Assembly (NCBI GenBank): GCA_031283185.1
Contig: JAITCH010000013.1
Span: 1 to 62,213, forward strand
Length of the DNA: 62,213 nucleotides
Source: Rickettsiales bacterium
GTDB taxonomy: Bacteria; Pseudomonadota; Alphaproteobacteria; Rs-D84
Direction of reading: 5' to 3'
Part shown: positions 32,869-44,533 of the stretch, piece after piece
Position numbering within the stretch: the first letter of the stretch is position 1
Layout of the letters: every line of letters starts with the position of its first letter
Program-made: the position numbers and the translations under genes
Notes under the pieces: generated by a model
What the model was told of the DNA's origin: nothing
Seen by the model: only the letters and a program-made list of their open reading frames with translations
Databases searched by the model: none

Positions 32869-34041
32869 ATGAAAGGCGCAGTTTCAAGAAGAGATTTTAT
32901 AAAGATAACTTTTGGGGCGGCGGTTGTTGTGGCCTTGCTGCCTCGTATTGCGCTTGCGGCGGCAAAGAATAATCTGCGCGCGGTGCGGACGGGAATTCAG
33001 CCCGGGAATAAAACGCGGATTGTTATTGAGACGGATAAAAAGCCTTCGTATTCATTGAAATACCCGGACAAGCAACTGAAAATCACATTGAACGATGCGG
33101 TGGGCAAAGCGAAACCCGAATTGGCGAAAAATTCGTTGGTATCGGCGATTGCGGCCAGCGAGGCGGGCGGCGCGATTGTGCTTTCTATAAATCTTAAAAA
33201 CGCAATTTCTGAAATTCCGAAAAAGAATATAATGATTTTGGAACCGGGCGGAAGTAATAAAAATTACCGACTGGTGCTTGATTTGGAATCGTCAAAATCG
33301 GATAAGTCCGATGCAGCTCGGTCGGCGACTGCCACGACATCGACAACTCAATCTTCGCCGAAAAAGGGTAATAAATTTCGGATTGTGATTGATGCGGGAC
33401 ACGGCGGCAAGGATCCGGGATGTATTGGTCAGGCGGGCACGCGCGAGAAAGATGTTGTGCTGACGATGGCGAAAAAACTTCGTGATAATTTGAAGGGAAA
33501 ATACGATGTGGTGCTAACGCGGGATAAAGATTATTTCTTGAATTTAGATACGCGCTCGGGCATTGCGGTCAGTAAGAATGCGGACTTGTTTATATCGCTT
33601 CACGCGAATGCGAATCCGTCTAAAAAGATGCAGGGATTTTCGGTGTATTATCTGTCGAAAAATGCGAGTGATGCCGAAGCGGCAAAAATGGCGGACGCGG
33701 AAAACGCGGCGGATTTGATTGCTGTTGACGGGTTCAAGCGGTTCGAGGCGGATGTGCGGAATACATTGTCTTCGTTGCAGCAGCAGGCTGTGCAAGAGTA
33801 TTCGGCAAAGTTCGGTAATGGTGTGGTTTCGGCGACAAAGCAGTGCGGAATAAAGCAGCAGGATCGACCATTGCGATATGCGCCGTTTGCGGTGTTGAAG
33901 TCAAGCATTCCATCTGCGTTGGTGGAACTTGGGCATTTATCAAATAAGGAAGAAGAGAAGTTGTTGACTAGTGGATCGCATCAGGACAAACTCGTTTCCG
34001 CCCTTCGCCGCGCCATAGACGATTTCGAATTCCTTGCATAA
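32869..34041 (+). CDS. N-acetylmuramoyl-L-alanine amidase with Tat signal (AmiC type)
   Basis: 390 aa. The twin-arginine signal SRRDFIK precedes a hydrophobic h-region (GAAVVVALLPRIALA), so it is exported folded, as AmiA/AmiC are. An AMIN domain (about 35-140) probably targets the septum. After a Ser/Thr-rich linker, the amidase_3 domain (about 165-388) has the zinc-site elements DAGHGGKDPG, REKDVVL, SLHANA and SALVELGHLSN. It cleaves the peptide stem from muramic acid during daughter-cell separation. The gene starts 2 bp after hemW. Confidence 0.92.
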   Translation: MKGAVSRRDFIKITFGAAVVVALLPRIALAAAKNNLRAVRTGIQPGNKTRIVIETDKKPSYSLKYPDKQLKITLNDAVGKAKPELAKNSLVSAIAASEAGGAIVLSINLKNAISEIPKKNIMILEPGGSNKNYRLVLDLESSKSDKSDAARSATATTSTTQSSPKKGNKFRIVIDAGHGGKDPGCIGQAGTREKDVVLTMAKKLRDNLKGKYDVVLTRDKDYFLNLDTRSGIAVSKNADLFISLHANANPSKKMQGFSVYYLSKNASDAEAAKMADAENAADLIAVDGFKRFEADVRNTLSSLQQQAVQEYSAKFGNGVVSATKQCGIKQQDRPLRYAPFAVLKSSIPSALVELGHLSNKEEEKLLTSGSHQDKLVSALRRAIDDFEFLA

Positions 34042-34104
34042 TGCCATTGCTAGGCGGAATTCATATGCCCATTCCCGACAAATAGTTTTTATTTGGGGCT
34101 TTTT

Positions 34105-35262
34105 TTATTCGTTCCAGTTAATTGTAATAATTCCATCACCTGCAATCAAGCCGGAGGCAAAGGCGAAGTGGAGGTTGAATCCGCCTAAATCTCCTGTAAT
34201 GTCCAACACTTCGCCTGCGAAATATAGCCCCGGACAAAGTTTGGATTCAAGTGTTTTGGATGAAATCTGATCGGTGGAAACGCCGCCAGCCATTACCTCG
34301 GCATTTGCAAAACCAACCCGTTCCGCCGACTCGATCCGAAAATTATTGATTTTGTCCCCCAGTTCGGTCAGTTCGGAATCTTTATAATCCGCCAAGTTTT
34401 TATCCGCGCCCATTACAACCCATTTTGCGAATTTTTGCGGCAATGCAAAAACGGCCGCAGGAGCACATCTTCCATTTTCCTTTTTCGTTTTTCTAAGCAA
34501 TTCTGCGGCTGACGCGCCAGGAATAAAGTCAATTACGATATTTGATATGTCCCCAAGGGACGCGCGATATGCGGCGGGTCCCCCAATGCCGGAATGAGTA
34601 AAAAGCAGCGAATCCGCGATGCCGTTTATAACGACTGGCAGCGAAATTCCAGCAAGTTCGGGCGGGAACGCATCGGTTTTAAGGACGCATAGCCCCGGCC
34701 GGGGCGGCACAATTTTATGCCCAAATTTCTTGGCAATTTTCATCCCAAAATCCGACACCCCAAGGGTCGGATAAGATACTCCGCCTGTTGCGATTATAAG
34801 TGATTGACTACTATATTCATTATTTCCACTCTGCACACTCCACTTTCCACTCTCTTTATCAACATTCTTAACTTTCACATTAAAAATGAAATCTGCCCCT
34901 TTCGCGTCTTTCATCAGCGCGTCCACAATCGCCCCTGCCCCATCCGCGCTGAAAAATTGCCCGGGGGATTTTTCTTCCGCAACAATGCCGTGCGATGCCG
35001 CCCAATCAAGAATATCCTGCGGTTTCACCCGCGCCAAAATGGATTTTGCAAAATCAGTATTTTCGCCAAAATATCGGAGGGAATCTATGGCGGCAAGGTT
35101 TGTAAAATTGCATCGCCCACCGCCACTTACTGCGACCTTGCGCGCGGCGACCGCGCCCATATCCAGAATTAGAACTTTGCGTCCCAATCGAAGCGCGGCG
35201 CGTGCTGCACATAGTCCCGCCGCACCTGCCCCAATAATTATCACATCATAATTTTTGGTCAT
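34105..35262 (-). CDS. YhiN/HI0933-family flavoprotein
   Basis: 385 aa NAD(P)/FAD-dependent oxidoreductase. The N-terminal dinucleotide motif is VIIIGAGAAGLCAARAALRLG; GGGRCNFTN is diagnostic for the HI0933 family, and the C-terminal FAD motif is PGLYFAGEVLDITGDLGGFNLHFAFASG. Physiological substrate is unsettled in the family. It overlaps cysS by 17 nt and is probably co-transcribed. Confidence 0.88.
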   Translation of the reverse strand: MTKNYDVIIIGAGAAGLCAARAALRLGRKVLILDMGAVAARKVAVSGGGRCNFTNLAAIDSLRYFGENTDFAKSILARVKPQDILDWAASHGIVAEEKSPGQFFSADGAGAIVDALMKDAKGADFIFNVKVKNVDKESGKWSVQSGNNEYSSQSLIIATGGVSYPTLGVSDFGMKIAKKFGHKIVPPRPGLCVLKTDAFPPELAGISLPVVINGIADSLLFTHSGIGGPAAYRASLGDISNIVIDFIPGASAAELLRKTKKENGRCAPAAVFALPQKFAKWVVMGADKNLADYKDSELTELGDKINNFRIESAERVGFANAEVMAGGVSTDQISSKTLESKLCPGLYFAGEVLDITGDLGGFNLHFAFASGLIAGDGIITINWNE

Positions 35263-36628
35263 TGACTTCTATGCCCATCGCGGCGAGTTTGTCCCTAAGT
35301 TCATCGGATTTCGCCCAGTCTTTCGCGGCGCGGGCGGCGATGCGCTCATTAATTATCGCCTGGATTTCCGGGGTTATTTGGGCGCGGGATTTTTCGGCCG
35401 CTTCAATTAATTGAAGCCCCAGCAATTCGTCCGCGAATTTTATGACCTGTAATTTTACTGCTGCGGATTCAGATGATTTCAGCAGTTCCTGCACTGCCAC
35501 CAACACGCCCGCCGTATCAAGATTATTTGATATTATGCCGGTTAATTTGTTTTTATAATTATCCACCAATTCTTGATTTGCGGTTCCACCCTCTTCCATA
35601 AGCGATGCAACCTTGCGGACTATGTTTTTATATCCCGCGGTGGCGGCATCAAGCGCAGCATATGAAAATTCTATTTGACTGGAATAATGCCCAAGCAATA
35701 TCAAATATCTGAAAGCCATCGGGTTATAACCCTTGTCCACCAGACCGCCGATGGTCAGGTCGTCCCCGGCCGACTTGCTCATTTTGCCTTCGGCCGACAT
35801 CAGCCACGCGAAATGCACCCAGTAATTTACCCAAGGCTTGCCGACCAAGGGTTCGGATTGCGCGATTTCATTTGTATGGTGGACTTTTATATGCTCAGGC
35901 CCGCCCGTGTGAATATCAAAATGCGCGCCAAGGGTTTCCGCGCTCATCACGCTGCATTCTATGTGCCAGCCGGGGAATCCCTTGCCCCAAGGGCTGTCCC
36001 ATTCCATATCGCGCTTGACCCCGGCGGGAGAGAATTTCCAAAGGGCAAAGTCGGTATGGTTTTTCTTGCCCTCTACATCAATGCGCGCGCCGGCCTTTAA
36101 TTCGTCCAAATTCTGATGCCCCAACGCGCCGTAATCCGGGAATTTGGAAGTGTCAAAATATATGCCGTCCCCGGGGATTTCGTATGTGTATCCTAGGTCT
36201 TCCAATTTCCGCACCCAGTCTATCTGCTGCTGAATATAGTCTGTTGCGCGGGGCATATTTGTCGGCAGTTCAATGCCAAGCGCATTAAGGCTTTCAATAA
36301 ATATATCAGTGTAGAATTTGGCGACATCCCAAGCGGTTTTGCCTTCGCGCCGCGCGCCTTTTTCCATTTTGTCTTCGCCGGTATCTTCATCGGACACAAG
36401 GTGCCCGACATCGGTTATGTTGATTGTGTGGTTGACGATATAGTTGTTTGCGCGGAACATCCGCTTCATTATGTCGGCGTGAATATAGGGGCGAAGGTTG
36501 CCAATGTGCGGGCGACTATAAACCGTAGGGCCGCAAGAATAGATGCCGACCTGACCGGGAACAAGCGGCTTGAATTCTTCCAGCCGCTTGCTCATCGTGT
36601 TGTGCAAAGTTATTTTTCCGTTTTCCAT
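35246..36628 (-). CDS. cysS: Cysteine--tRNA ligase
   Basis: 460 aa class I synthetase. The HIGH motif is HIGN (41-44), just after the zinc Cys in YSCGPTVYS. Further zinc ligands lie in the HIECSVMSAETLG and HHTNEIAQSE segments, and the KMSKS motif is GKMSKSAGDD. The helical C-terminal domain is of normal length. It charges tRNA-Cys in the cytoplasm. It sits one base from the upstream ligase gene. Confidence 0.96.
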   Translation of the reverse strand: MENGKITLHNTMSKRLEEFKPLVPGQVGIYSCGPTVYSRPHIGNLRPYIHADIMKRMFRANNYIVNHTINITDVGHLVSDEDTGEDKMEKGARREGKTAWDVAKFYTDIFIESLNALGIELPTNMPRATDYIQQQIDWVRKLEDLGYTYEIPGDGIYFDTSKFPDYGALGHQNLDELKAGARIDVEGKKNHTDFALWKFSPAGVKRDMEWDSPWGKGFPGWHIECSVMSAETLGAHFDIHTGGPEHIKVHHTNEIAQSEPLVGKPWVNYWVHFAWLMSAEGKMSKSAGDDLTIGGLVDKGYNPMAFRYLILLGHYSSQIEFSYAALDAATAGYKNIVRKVASLMEEGGTANQELVDNYKNKLTGIISNNLDTAGVLVAVQELLKSSESAAVKLQVIKFADELLGLQLIEAAEKSRAQITPEIQAIINERIAARAAKDWAKSDELRDKLAAMGIEVNDQKL

Positions 36629-36629
36629 A

Positions 36630-38216
36630 TTATTCTTCTCTGGTGGGAAACTCGCCTTTGTCCAGCATCTTGGCTATTTCGTGATGCTTGATTTTCTTGG
36701 CACTGGTCTGCGGCAATTCTTCTTCGGTTATTGCAAAATGCCGCACCCATTTATACGGAGCAATCATCAGATTGGATGCTTTGATCAGCATACTGACCTT
36801 TAAGAGTGTCGTGCCCGGCGCGACTTGGAAAACGCCGTATGCCACGACCTTGCCATTAATCACGCGTTCCAAAACTGCGGCGGCGAGAATGTCGTCATTC
36901 TGTAAATAAAGGTCTTCCAACTCGTCCGGGTAGACATTTTTGCCGCTGTCTAGGACGATGACTTGCTTGCGCCGACCTTTGACGATAAGGCGGTTTTTGC
37001 TGTCCAACATTCCGATGTCGCCGGTTTTGAACCATCCGTCTTCAAAACTTTCTGCGTTGGCGGCCGGGTTATTAAGATAGCCGGACATAACCAAACTGCC
37101 CTGCACCCAAATTTCGCCTACGCCATCTTTGTCCGGGTTGTGGATTTTTATTTTGTTCCCGAGGAGCGGTCCAGCATAGTGCATTTTTCCATTGTCCATT
37201 CTGAATGCAAAGTTGAAGTTTCCAGGGCCTGTGGTTTCGGTAAGGCCATAGCAATCGCCAACAGCGAATCCCAGCCGTTCGAAGAATTTCCGAATGGATG
37301 GTTTGAGTGTCGCGCCTGCGGAAATCAGAACCGTTACGCGGCCGCCGAAAATATCTTGCACTTGTTGTTTGACTTTGCGAACGATTGCGCCAAGCCCGAT
37401 TGCGGTCAGCACGCCCTGTAATGCAAGGACTACGCGCATAAGGGTATATTTGTGTTTTTCTTTCGCGCCTTGGACGATTTTCTTGTAAAAACCTTCCCAA
37501 ATACGCGGGACAGCCGGGATGACATGCGGGCGGTATTCGGCAAAGTCTTTTAAGAATTCTTTTGGATTCAGCACGGGTTGAATCAGCAGCGAGCATCGCA
37601 GCACAATCGGCGCAACTATATTAATGACGACTCCATATATATGATAGAGGGGCAAAAAGCCATAGAACATATAGCCGGGTTTGACGACCTGGCCATAGAA
37701 TAATGCGCCTTCGCCGAGCGCAACCAAATTGCCGTGGGTTAAGGGGACAATTTTCGGAACGCCGGTTGTGCCGGATGTGAATGAAATTTGTGCGATGTCT
37801 TCGCGCACGGAATCCACCGCGACAAATTCGGATGCATCTGCATCATCGATTTCCTCTATATCAACCATTTGAACGGAGTCTTCCAGAAAGTGTGATTTCT
37901 GCGCGAGGGCAAGTTTGCAGTCGGCGATTTTTATCATACTTGCGTGTTCGCCCTTGGATAGCCCGGTGTCAAGCATCAGCGCGCGCGCCCCTTGGGACAG
38001 GATTGCGAAATATGAAATTATAAATTCCGGGCAAGTGCCGGATAGCAGAGCGACCACATCGCCGCGTTTAACGCCGAGTTGTTTTTTAAGTTTGACTGCG
38101 CGGATTTTGATGCGGCGGATAAGGTCGCCATATGTTTCACCTGTGCGGACGAAGAAAGTATTGTTTGCATTTTTCTCACAAACTTCCTCAATCATTTTGT
38201 ATATATTTTGTATCAT
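36630..38216 (-). CDS. AMP-forming acyl-CoA/acyl-ACP synthetase-like ligase
   Basis: 528 aa, ANL superfamily. The P-loop is ISFTSGTTGVPKIVPLTH, A5 is GLTETTG, A7 is WFKTGDIGMLD and the hinge is GRRKQVIV; the catalytic Lys lies in TSAKKIKHHE near the end. ANL enzymes activate a carboxylate with ATP and pass it to CoA or a carrier protein. The long hydrophobic-substrate region suggests a fatty acid, but no specificity can be read. First gene of a probable operon with cysS and the flavoprotein. Confidence 0.85.
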   Translation of the reverse strand: MIQNIYKMIEEVCEKNANNTFFVRTGETYGDLIRRIKIRAVKLKKQLGVKRGDVVALLSGTCPEFIISYFAILSQGARALMLDTGLSKGEHASMIKIADCKLALAQKSHFLEDSVQMVDIEEIDDADASEFVAVDSVREDIAQISFTSGTTGVPKIVPLTHGNLVALGEGALFYGQVVKPGYMFYGFLPLYHIYGVVINIVAPIVLRCSLLIQPVLNPKEFLKDFAEYRPHVIPAVPRIWEGFYKKIVQGAKEKHKYTLMRVVLALQGVLTAIGLGAIVRKVKQQVQDIFGGRVTVLISAGATLKPSIRKFFERLGFAVGDCYGLTETTGPGNFNFAFRMDNGKMHYAGPLLGNKIKIHNPDKDGVGEIWVQGSLVMSGYLNNPAANAESFEDGWFKTGDIGMLDSKNRLIVKGRRKQVIVLDSGKNVYPDELEDLYLQNDDILAAAVLERVINGKVVAYGVFQVAPGTTLLKVSMLIKASNLMIAPYKWVRHFAITEEELPQTSAKKIKHHEIAKMLDKGEFPTREE

Positions 38217-38235
38217 TTGATTTCCTTTATATATT

Positions 38236-38283
38236 CCCCGCCAAGGGTGGCGGGGTGGCGGCTTTGCCGCCGGGGTGGTTCGA
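38236..38283 (+). repeat. P-element 5, intergenic
   Basis: CCCCGCCAAGGGTGGCGGGG, TG, the hairpin GCGGCTTTGCCGC, then CGGGGTGGTTCGA. The sequence from here to S-element 3 (38284-38402) is AT-rich with no gene seen. Confidence 0.9.
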
Positions 38284-38402
38284 CTTTTACAATTAAGAAT
38301 ACCAGACCCCCACAGAATAAACCTTTTTCTAGCATAATTGCAACTACATTTTTATTCTAGACACCGAGTGTTTTTAGTTTTAGAATCAAAACATAATAAC
38401 GC

Positions 38403-38563
38403 TCAAAAAATCCGGCGACATCGCAACGCCGAGGGGAAATCGTCCAATACCAAGGAAAACCGATTGGCGACTGGACAATTAAGTCCGCGACATATCGGTT
38501 TTCCGAAGTGTAGTGGGCGATTTAGCCCGGCGGGATGAAAAATGCCGCCAGGATTTTTTGACC
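38403..38563. repeat. S-element 3: ~160-bp structured repeat
   Basis: AAAAAATCC/GGATTTTTT, GGCGACAT/ATGCCGCC (one mismatch), CGCCG/CGGCG, AAATCGTCCA/TGGGCGATTT and GGAAAACCGA/TCGGTTTTCC. Relative to S1 the second and third stems change on both sides. It ends GACC, 18 bp before the next start codon. Confidence 0.88.
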
Positions 38564-38581
38564 AAATAAAAGGAGTGAAAA

Positions 38582-38779
38582 ATGTTGAAGAAAGTTATAA
38601 CGGTCATCTGTATGCCGCTCGTTCTATTCGGGGCGATTAATTATGGCCTGATTGGGATATTCCATTTGGACTTGCTGGGCTATGTTTATCAATACGCCGG
38701 CGCGATTTGGGTTCAAGTAGCGCAGATAATCATCGGCGCGGCGGGTCTTGGCCTTGCAACAGGACTTGTGCAAAAATAA
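38582..38779 (+). CDS. DUF378 small membrane protein
   Basis: 65 aa, two transmembrane helices. VITVICMPLVLFGAINYGLIGIFHLDLLGYV and the closing helix IIIGAAGLGLATGL match DUF378, in which 'GaiNWGLvG' is the signature. Function unknown. AAAGGAG precedes the ATG, and S-element 3 lies directly upstream. Its TAA overlaps the next ATG by one base. Confidence 0.8.
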   Translation: MLKKVITVICMPLVLFGAINYGLIGIFHLDLLGYVYQYAGAIWVQVAQIIIGAAGLGLATGLVQK

Positions 38780-40077
38780 TGATGTCGGAAATGTCATCCC
38801 GCGGCCTTGCCGCGGGCTTTTTACTTTTTTTTCTTGCGGCTTGCACGACTAATTATGAAAGCCGCAACACCGATTTTATGACCCAATTCAAAAAGGGTGA
38901 ATACTCATCCGCGGCACAAATTATGAAAGCCGGATTAACCGAACAACCGGGCAAAGAAGATTACCTTTATGGATTACAATGCGGCGCGGCGTATTTCTGG
39001 GCGGACAAACAAGAATCCGCGCAAATGTGTTTCGCGGCGGCCGACAGCGAAAAGGGCGGGTATAAACCGCTTGCATACGAACGGATAATGTTAAAGTCGT
39101 CCGAGGGCGAGGCTTATTTGGCATCCGGCGACGCCTTTGCGCGCCAGTCATTTAATCAGGCTTATGCGTTGCAGCAGCAAAGTGTGGACGAGGCTTCTAA
39201 ACAAATAGACGAACTGGAAAAGGAATTCAAGAAATCGGCAAAAAAAGTCAAGGGTATGCCGCCGCTGTCCAAAATCGTGGCGGATGTAGAGCGGGATTTT
39301 GATAAAATTTCGGCCGTCAAAGCATATGCCGATTTTGTTAATCCATACACGACTTGGCTGAGCGCGATTTATACCGGGCTAAATGGCGATACAACGAATG
39401 CGGAAAATTATCTGAACCGAGTAAAAATTTTCGCGCCGGATAACAAATGGGTTTCATCCGACCTGTCGGCGATAAAATCCGATAAAAACCATATATGGAT
39501 TGTGCTGGAAGACGGGATGATTGGCAAACGCACTATCCGAAACCTTGCGCCATCGTCATTACGCAAATGGAATATCAATGTTTCGGTGCCGGATGTCGCG
39601 CCCGGTCGGGCTGGCGTAAAGAAAATTCAGGTCAAGGGCGCGGAAACCCTGCTTTTGGCCGATATGACGCGGATTGCAAAAACGGACTTGTCAAAGACGC
39701 GGCGGCGGGATATAATTGCATCGGTTTCGTTCGAGATTGGAAAAGTTGCGGTCGCAGGGACTGCCCTAATCGGCGGCGAAATGGCGGCCTGGAACAAGGC
39801 GGGCAAGAACGAGCCCGGCGCGGCGATTCTGCTAAGTTTAGCCGGACGAATTACGGCGGCTGCGGTTATGAGCGCGGACTTGGATTGGGAAACGCGAAAT
39901 TGGGGCGCATTGCCGAACACGATTTCGGTTGCGCGAATTGAAATGCCAAAAAGCCGCAAACTAACGATTGCGGAACAGGAAATAGAAATTTCGGATGACA
40001 TAACCAATGCGGTTATATTCGTCCGAATCCCGACAAGGGATGCGAAACCCGGCGTCATAGTCGGCAAACTAAATTAA
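38779..40077 (+). CDS. COG3014-like lipoprotein with helical repeats
   Basis: 432 aa from the ATG at 38779 (or 38782). The signal peptide MMSEMSSRGLAAGFLLFFLAAC ends in lipobox LAAC; part of it is encoded by a palindrome (38793-38816). The mature N-terminal half has TPR-like helices (NYESRNTDFMTQFKKGEYSSAAQIMKAG). The C-terminal half is beta-rich and ends VRIPTRDAKPGVIVGKLN. The TPR-plus-strand layout and the lpoB-like gene next door match COG3014, often linked to LpoB. Outer-membrane anchoring is likely. Family assignment is from memory and context. Confidence 0.65.
   Translation: MMSEMSSRGLAAGFLLFFLAACTTNYESRNTDFMTQFKKGEYSSAAQIMKAGLTEQPGKEDYLYGLQCGAAYFWADKQESAQMCFAAADSEKGGYKPLAYERIMLKSSEGEAYLASGDAFARQSFNQAYALQQQSVDEASKQIDELEKEFKKSAKKVKGMPPLSKIVADVERDFDKISAVKAYADFVNPYTTWLSAIYTGLNGDTTNAENYLNRVKIFAPDNKWVSSDLSAIKSDKNHIWIVLEDGMIGKRTIRNLAPSSLRKWNINVSVPDVAPGRAGVKKIQVKGAETLLLADMTRIAKTDLSKTRRRDIIASVSFEIGKVAVAGTALIGGEMAAWNKAGKNEPGAAILLSLAGRITAAAVMSADLDWETRNWGALPNTISVARIEMPKSRKLTIAEQEIEISDDITNAVIFVRIPTRDAKPGVIVGKLN
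38793..38816 (+). repeat. B-like palindrome forming part of a signal peptide
   Basis: GTCATCCCGCGG, CCTTG loop, CCGCGGG, translated as SSRGLAAG in the lipoprotein signal sequence. Confidence 0.6.
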
Positions 40078-40091
40078 CAAAGGAGAACAAA

Positions 40092-40664
40092 ATGAAAAAA
40101 ATAACAATGTCGCTTTGCGCGATTGCGCTACTTGCGGGATGTGCGGAAACATATGAATTGGATAAAGAGCAATCCGAACATTATATAACGGCGGAATTGG
40201 CGGACAAAGATTTCGAAAAGGCCGCGAAATTGATGCTTGATGACGCGTTATCCAACGAATTGTCCGGCAACAAGAAATATATAATGGAAGTTGCCGAAGT
40301 CAAAAACGATACGATGCAGAAAATCAATACTGCCGAATTAACAGATTATATGCGTAAAGTCTTGCGCCGCGGCGGCCGCGTTCAACTGACTAATATCGGT
40401 GAAAACGCATCGGTTTTGGGCTCGCGCGAGTTGGCAAAAAATGCGGCGATTGATAAGTCGACGGCGATGAAAAGCGGCAAGGTTGTTGCGCCGAATACCA
40501 GTTTGTTCGGGCGAATTGCACAGCGCGATTTCATAGTTGGCGGCAAGAAGAAAATTGAATATACATTTTCGCTTGCTATCACGGACTTGAATACGGGTCT
40601 GGAAATTTGGAGTTCCAAAGAAGTCATAACCAAACTGACAAGCAAAGATAAAAAAACTTGGTAA
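40092..40664 (+). CDS. LpoB-like penicillin-binding protein activator
   Basis: 190 aa lipoprotein (lipobox LLAGC). The C-terminal segment LFGRIAQRDFIVGGKKKIEYTFSLAITDLNTGLEIWSSKEVITK matches the end of LpoB, an outer-membrane lipoprotein that activates PBP1b during peptidoglycan synthesis. RBS AAAGGAG. It follows the COG3014-like gene by 14 bp and shares its operon, consistent with a cell-wall module with fabI further on. Confidence 0.78.
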   Translation: MKKITMSLCAIALLAGCAETYELDKEQSEHYITAELADKDFEKAAKLMLDDALSNELSGNKKYIMEVAEVKNDTMQKINTAELTDYMRKVLRRGGRVQLTNIGENASVLGSRELAKNAAIDKSTAMKSGKVVAPNTSLFGRIAQRDFIVGGKKKIEYTFSLAITDLNTGLEIWSSKEVITKLTSKDKKTW

Positions 40665-40674
40665 TCCGCCCATT

Positions 40675-40724
40675 CCCCGCCAATGGTGGCGGGGTGTCCG
40701 CCTTTGGCGGACGGGGTGGTTAGA
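40675..40724 (+). repeat. P-element 6, intergenic
   Basis: CCCCGCCAATGGTGGCGGGG, TG, TCCGCCTTTGGCGGA hairpin, CGGGGTGGTTAGA. It lies between lpoB-like and fabI. Confidence 0.9.
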
Positions 40725-40746
40725 ATAAAAACAAAAGGAAAACATT

Positions 40747-43525
<2,779 letters not shown>

Positions 43526-43541
43526 CCACGGGAGAAATCTT

Positions 43542-44459
43542 ATGACTCTTATCAAACGGCTTAAACGAACGAAATTTTATGATGTGTTCGGCGGGTTCGT
43601 CAAATTTCGCGTGCGTGCGTTTCTTCATTTTTTCAGGCGTCCTTGGCTGCGGATTAAAAATCTGTGGCAGGAAAATCACATAAAGTATCCGCACTTCCTG
43701 AGTGCTGTTGCGATTATAAAAAACGAAGCCCCATACTTGAAAGAATGGATTGAATATCATCGTCTGGTCGGAGTCGAAAAATTTTATCTTTATGATAATG
43801 AAAGCACGGATAATACGAAAGATGTTCTCGCGCCTTATATCAAATCGGGCGTTGTGGAATATATTTATTATCCCGGGGACGCTATGCAGCGCAAGGCTTA
43901 TAACGATTGCCTAAAAAAATATCATTTGGAATCCAAATGGCTGGGAATTTTTGATCTTGATGAATTCATCGTTCCAGTTTCTACGAAAACGATTCCAGAA
44001 TTTCTGAAAACTATGCCGCACGGAACTTCGCAGTTGCTGATCAGTTGGTTGTTGTTCGGATCAAGCGGGCATAAAACAATGCCCGCAGGCGGCGTGCTGG
44101 AAAGTTATAAAAATCGCGCGCCGGAAAGCCATCCCCGGTATAAGGCGATTGTAAATCCGCGGCGCACTTATGCCGCCGGGGTTCACGGCCATGTTGTATT
44201 CGGGCAAACGATTGATGAATTGGGCGAACCGATGCTTCGTATGAGCGCGAAAATGAATCCTGCGAAAAAAGATCAAATCCGCGTGCATCATTATGCCGTA
44301 AAATCATTTGAAGAATATACCCTGCGGCAAACCCGCGGTTCAGCCCGGTCTGGCAAGCGCAAGCAGCGGTATCATCCAGAATATTTTAATCACCACGATC
44401 GCAATGAAGTCTATGATCCGATTATGGATAAATGGATTGATCAGTTGAAAAATGTCTAA
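43542..44459 (+). CDS. Glycosyltransferase (GT2/GT92-like)
   Basis: 305 aa. AIIKNEAPYLKEWIEYHRLVGVEKFYLYDNESTDNT and the metal-binding LGIFDLDEFIVP (a D-x-D) fit the GT-A fold family often annotated as family 92 or 'glyco_tranf_2_4'. It transfers a sugar from a nucleotide donor, probably to a cell-surface glycan; the acceptor is unknown. No signal peptide or clear transmembrane helix. RBS GGGAGA; it follows ligA directly but is functionally unrelated. Confidence 0.8.
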   Translation: MTLIKRLKRTKFYDVFGGFVKFRVRAFLHFFRRPWLRIKNLWQENHIKYPHFLSAVAIIKNEAPYLKEWIEYHRLVGVEKFYLYDNESTDNTKDVLAPYIKSGVVEYIYYPGDAMQRKAYNDCLKKYHLESKWLGIFDLDEFIVPVSTKTIPEFLKTMPHGTSQLLISWLLFGSSGHKTMPAGGVLESYKNRAPESHPRYKAIVNPRRTYAAGVHGHVVFGQTIDELGEPMLRMSAKMNPAKKDQIRVHHYAVKSFEEYTLRQTRGSARSGKRKQRYHPEYFNHHDRNEVYDPIMDKWIDQLKNV

Positions 44460-44533
44460 GGAATAGGTTCTTGTTTTATTTCGCCAAGTGAAAATATAGA
44501 ATCCCTTTATACAAATCCAAGGAGGGATTCAAA

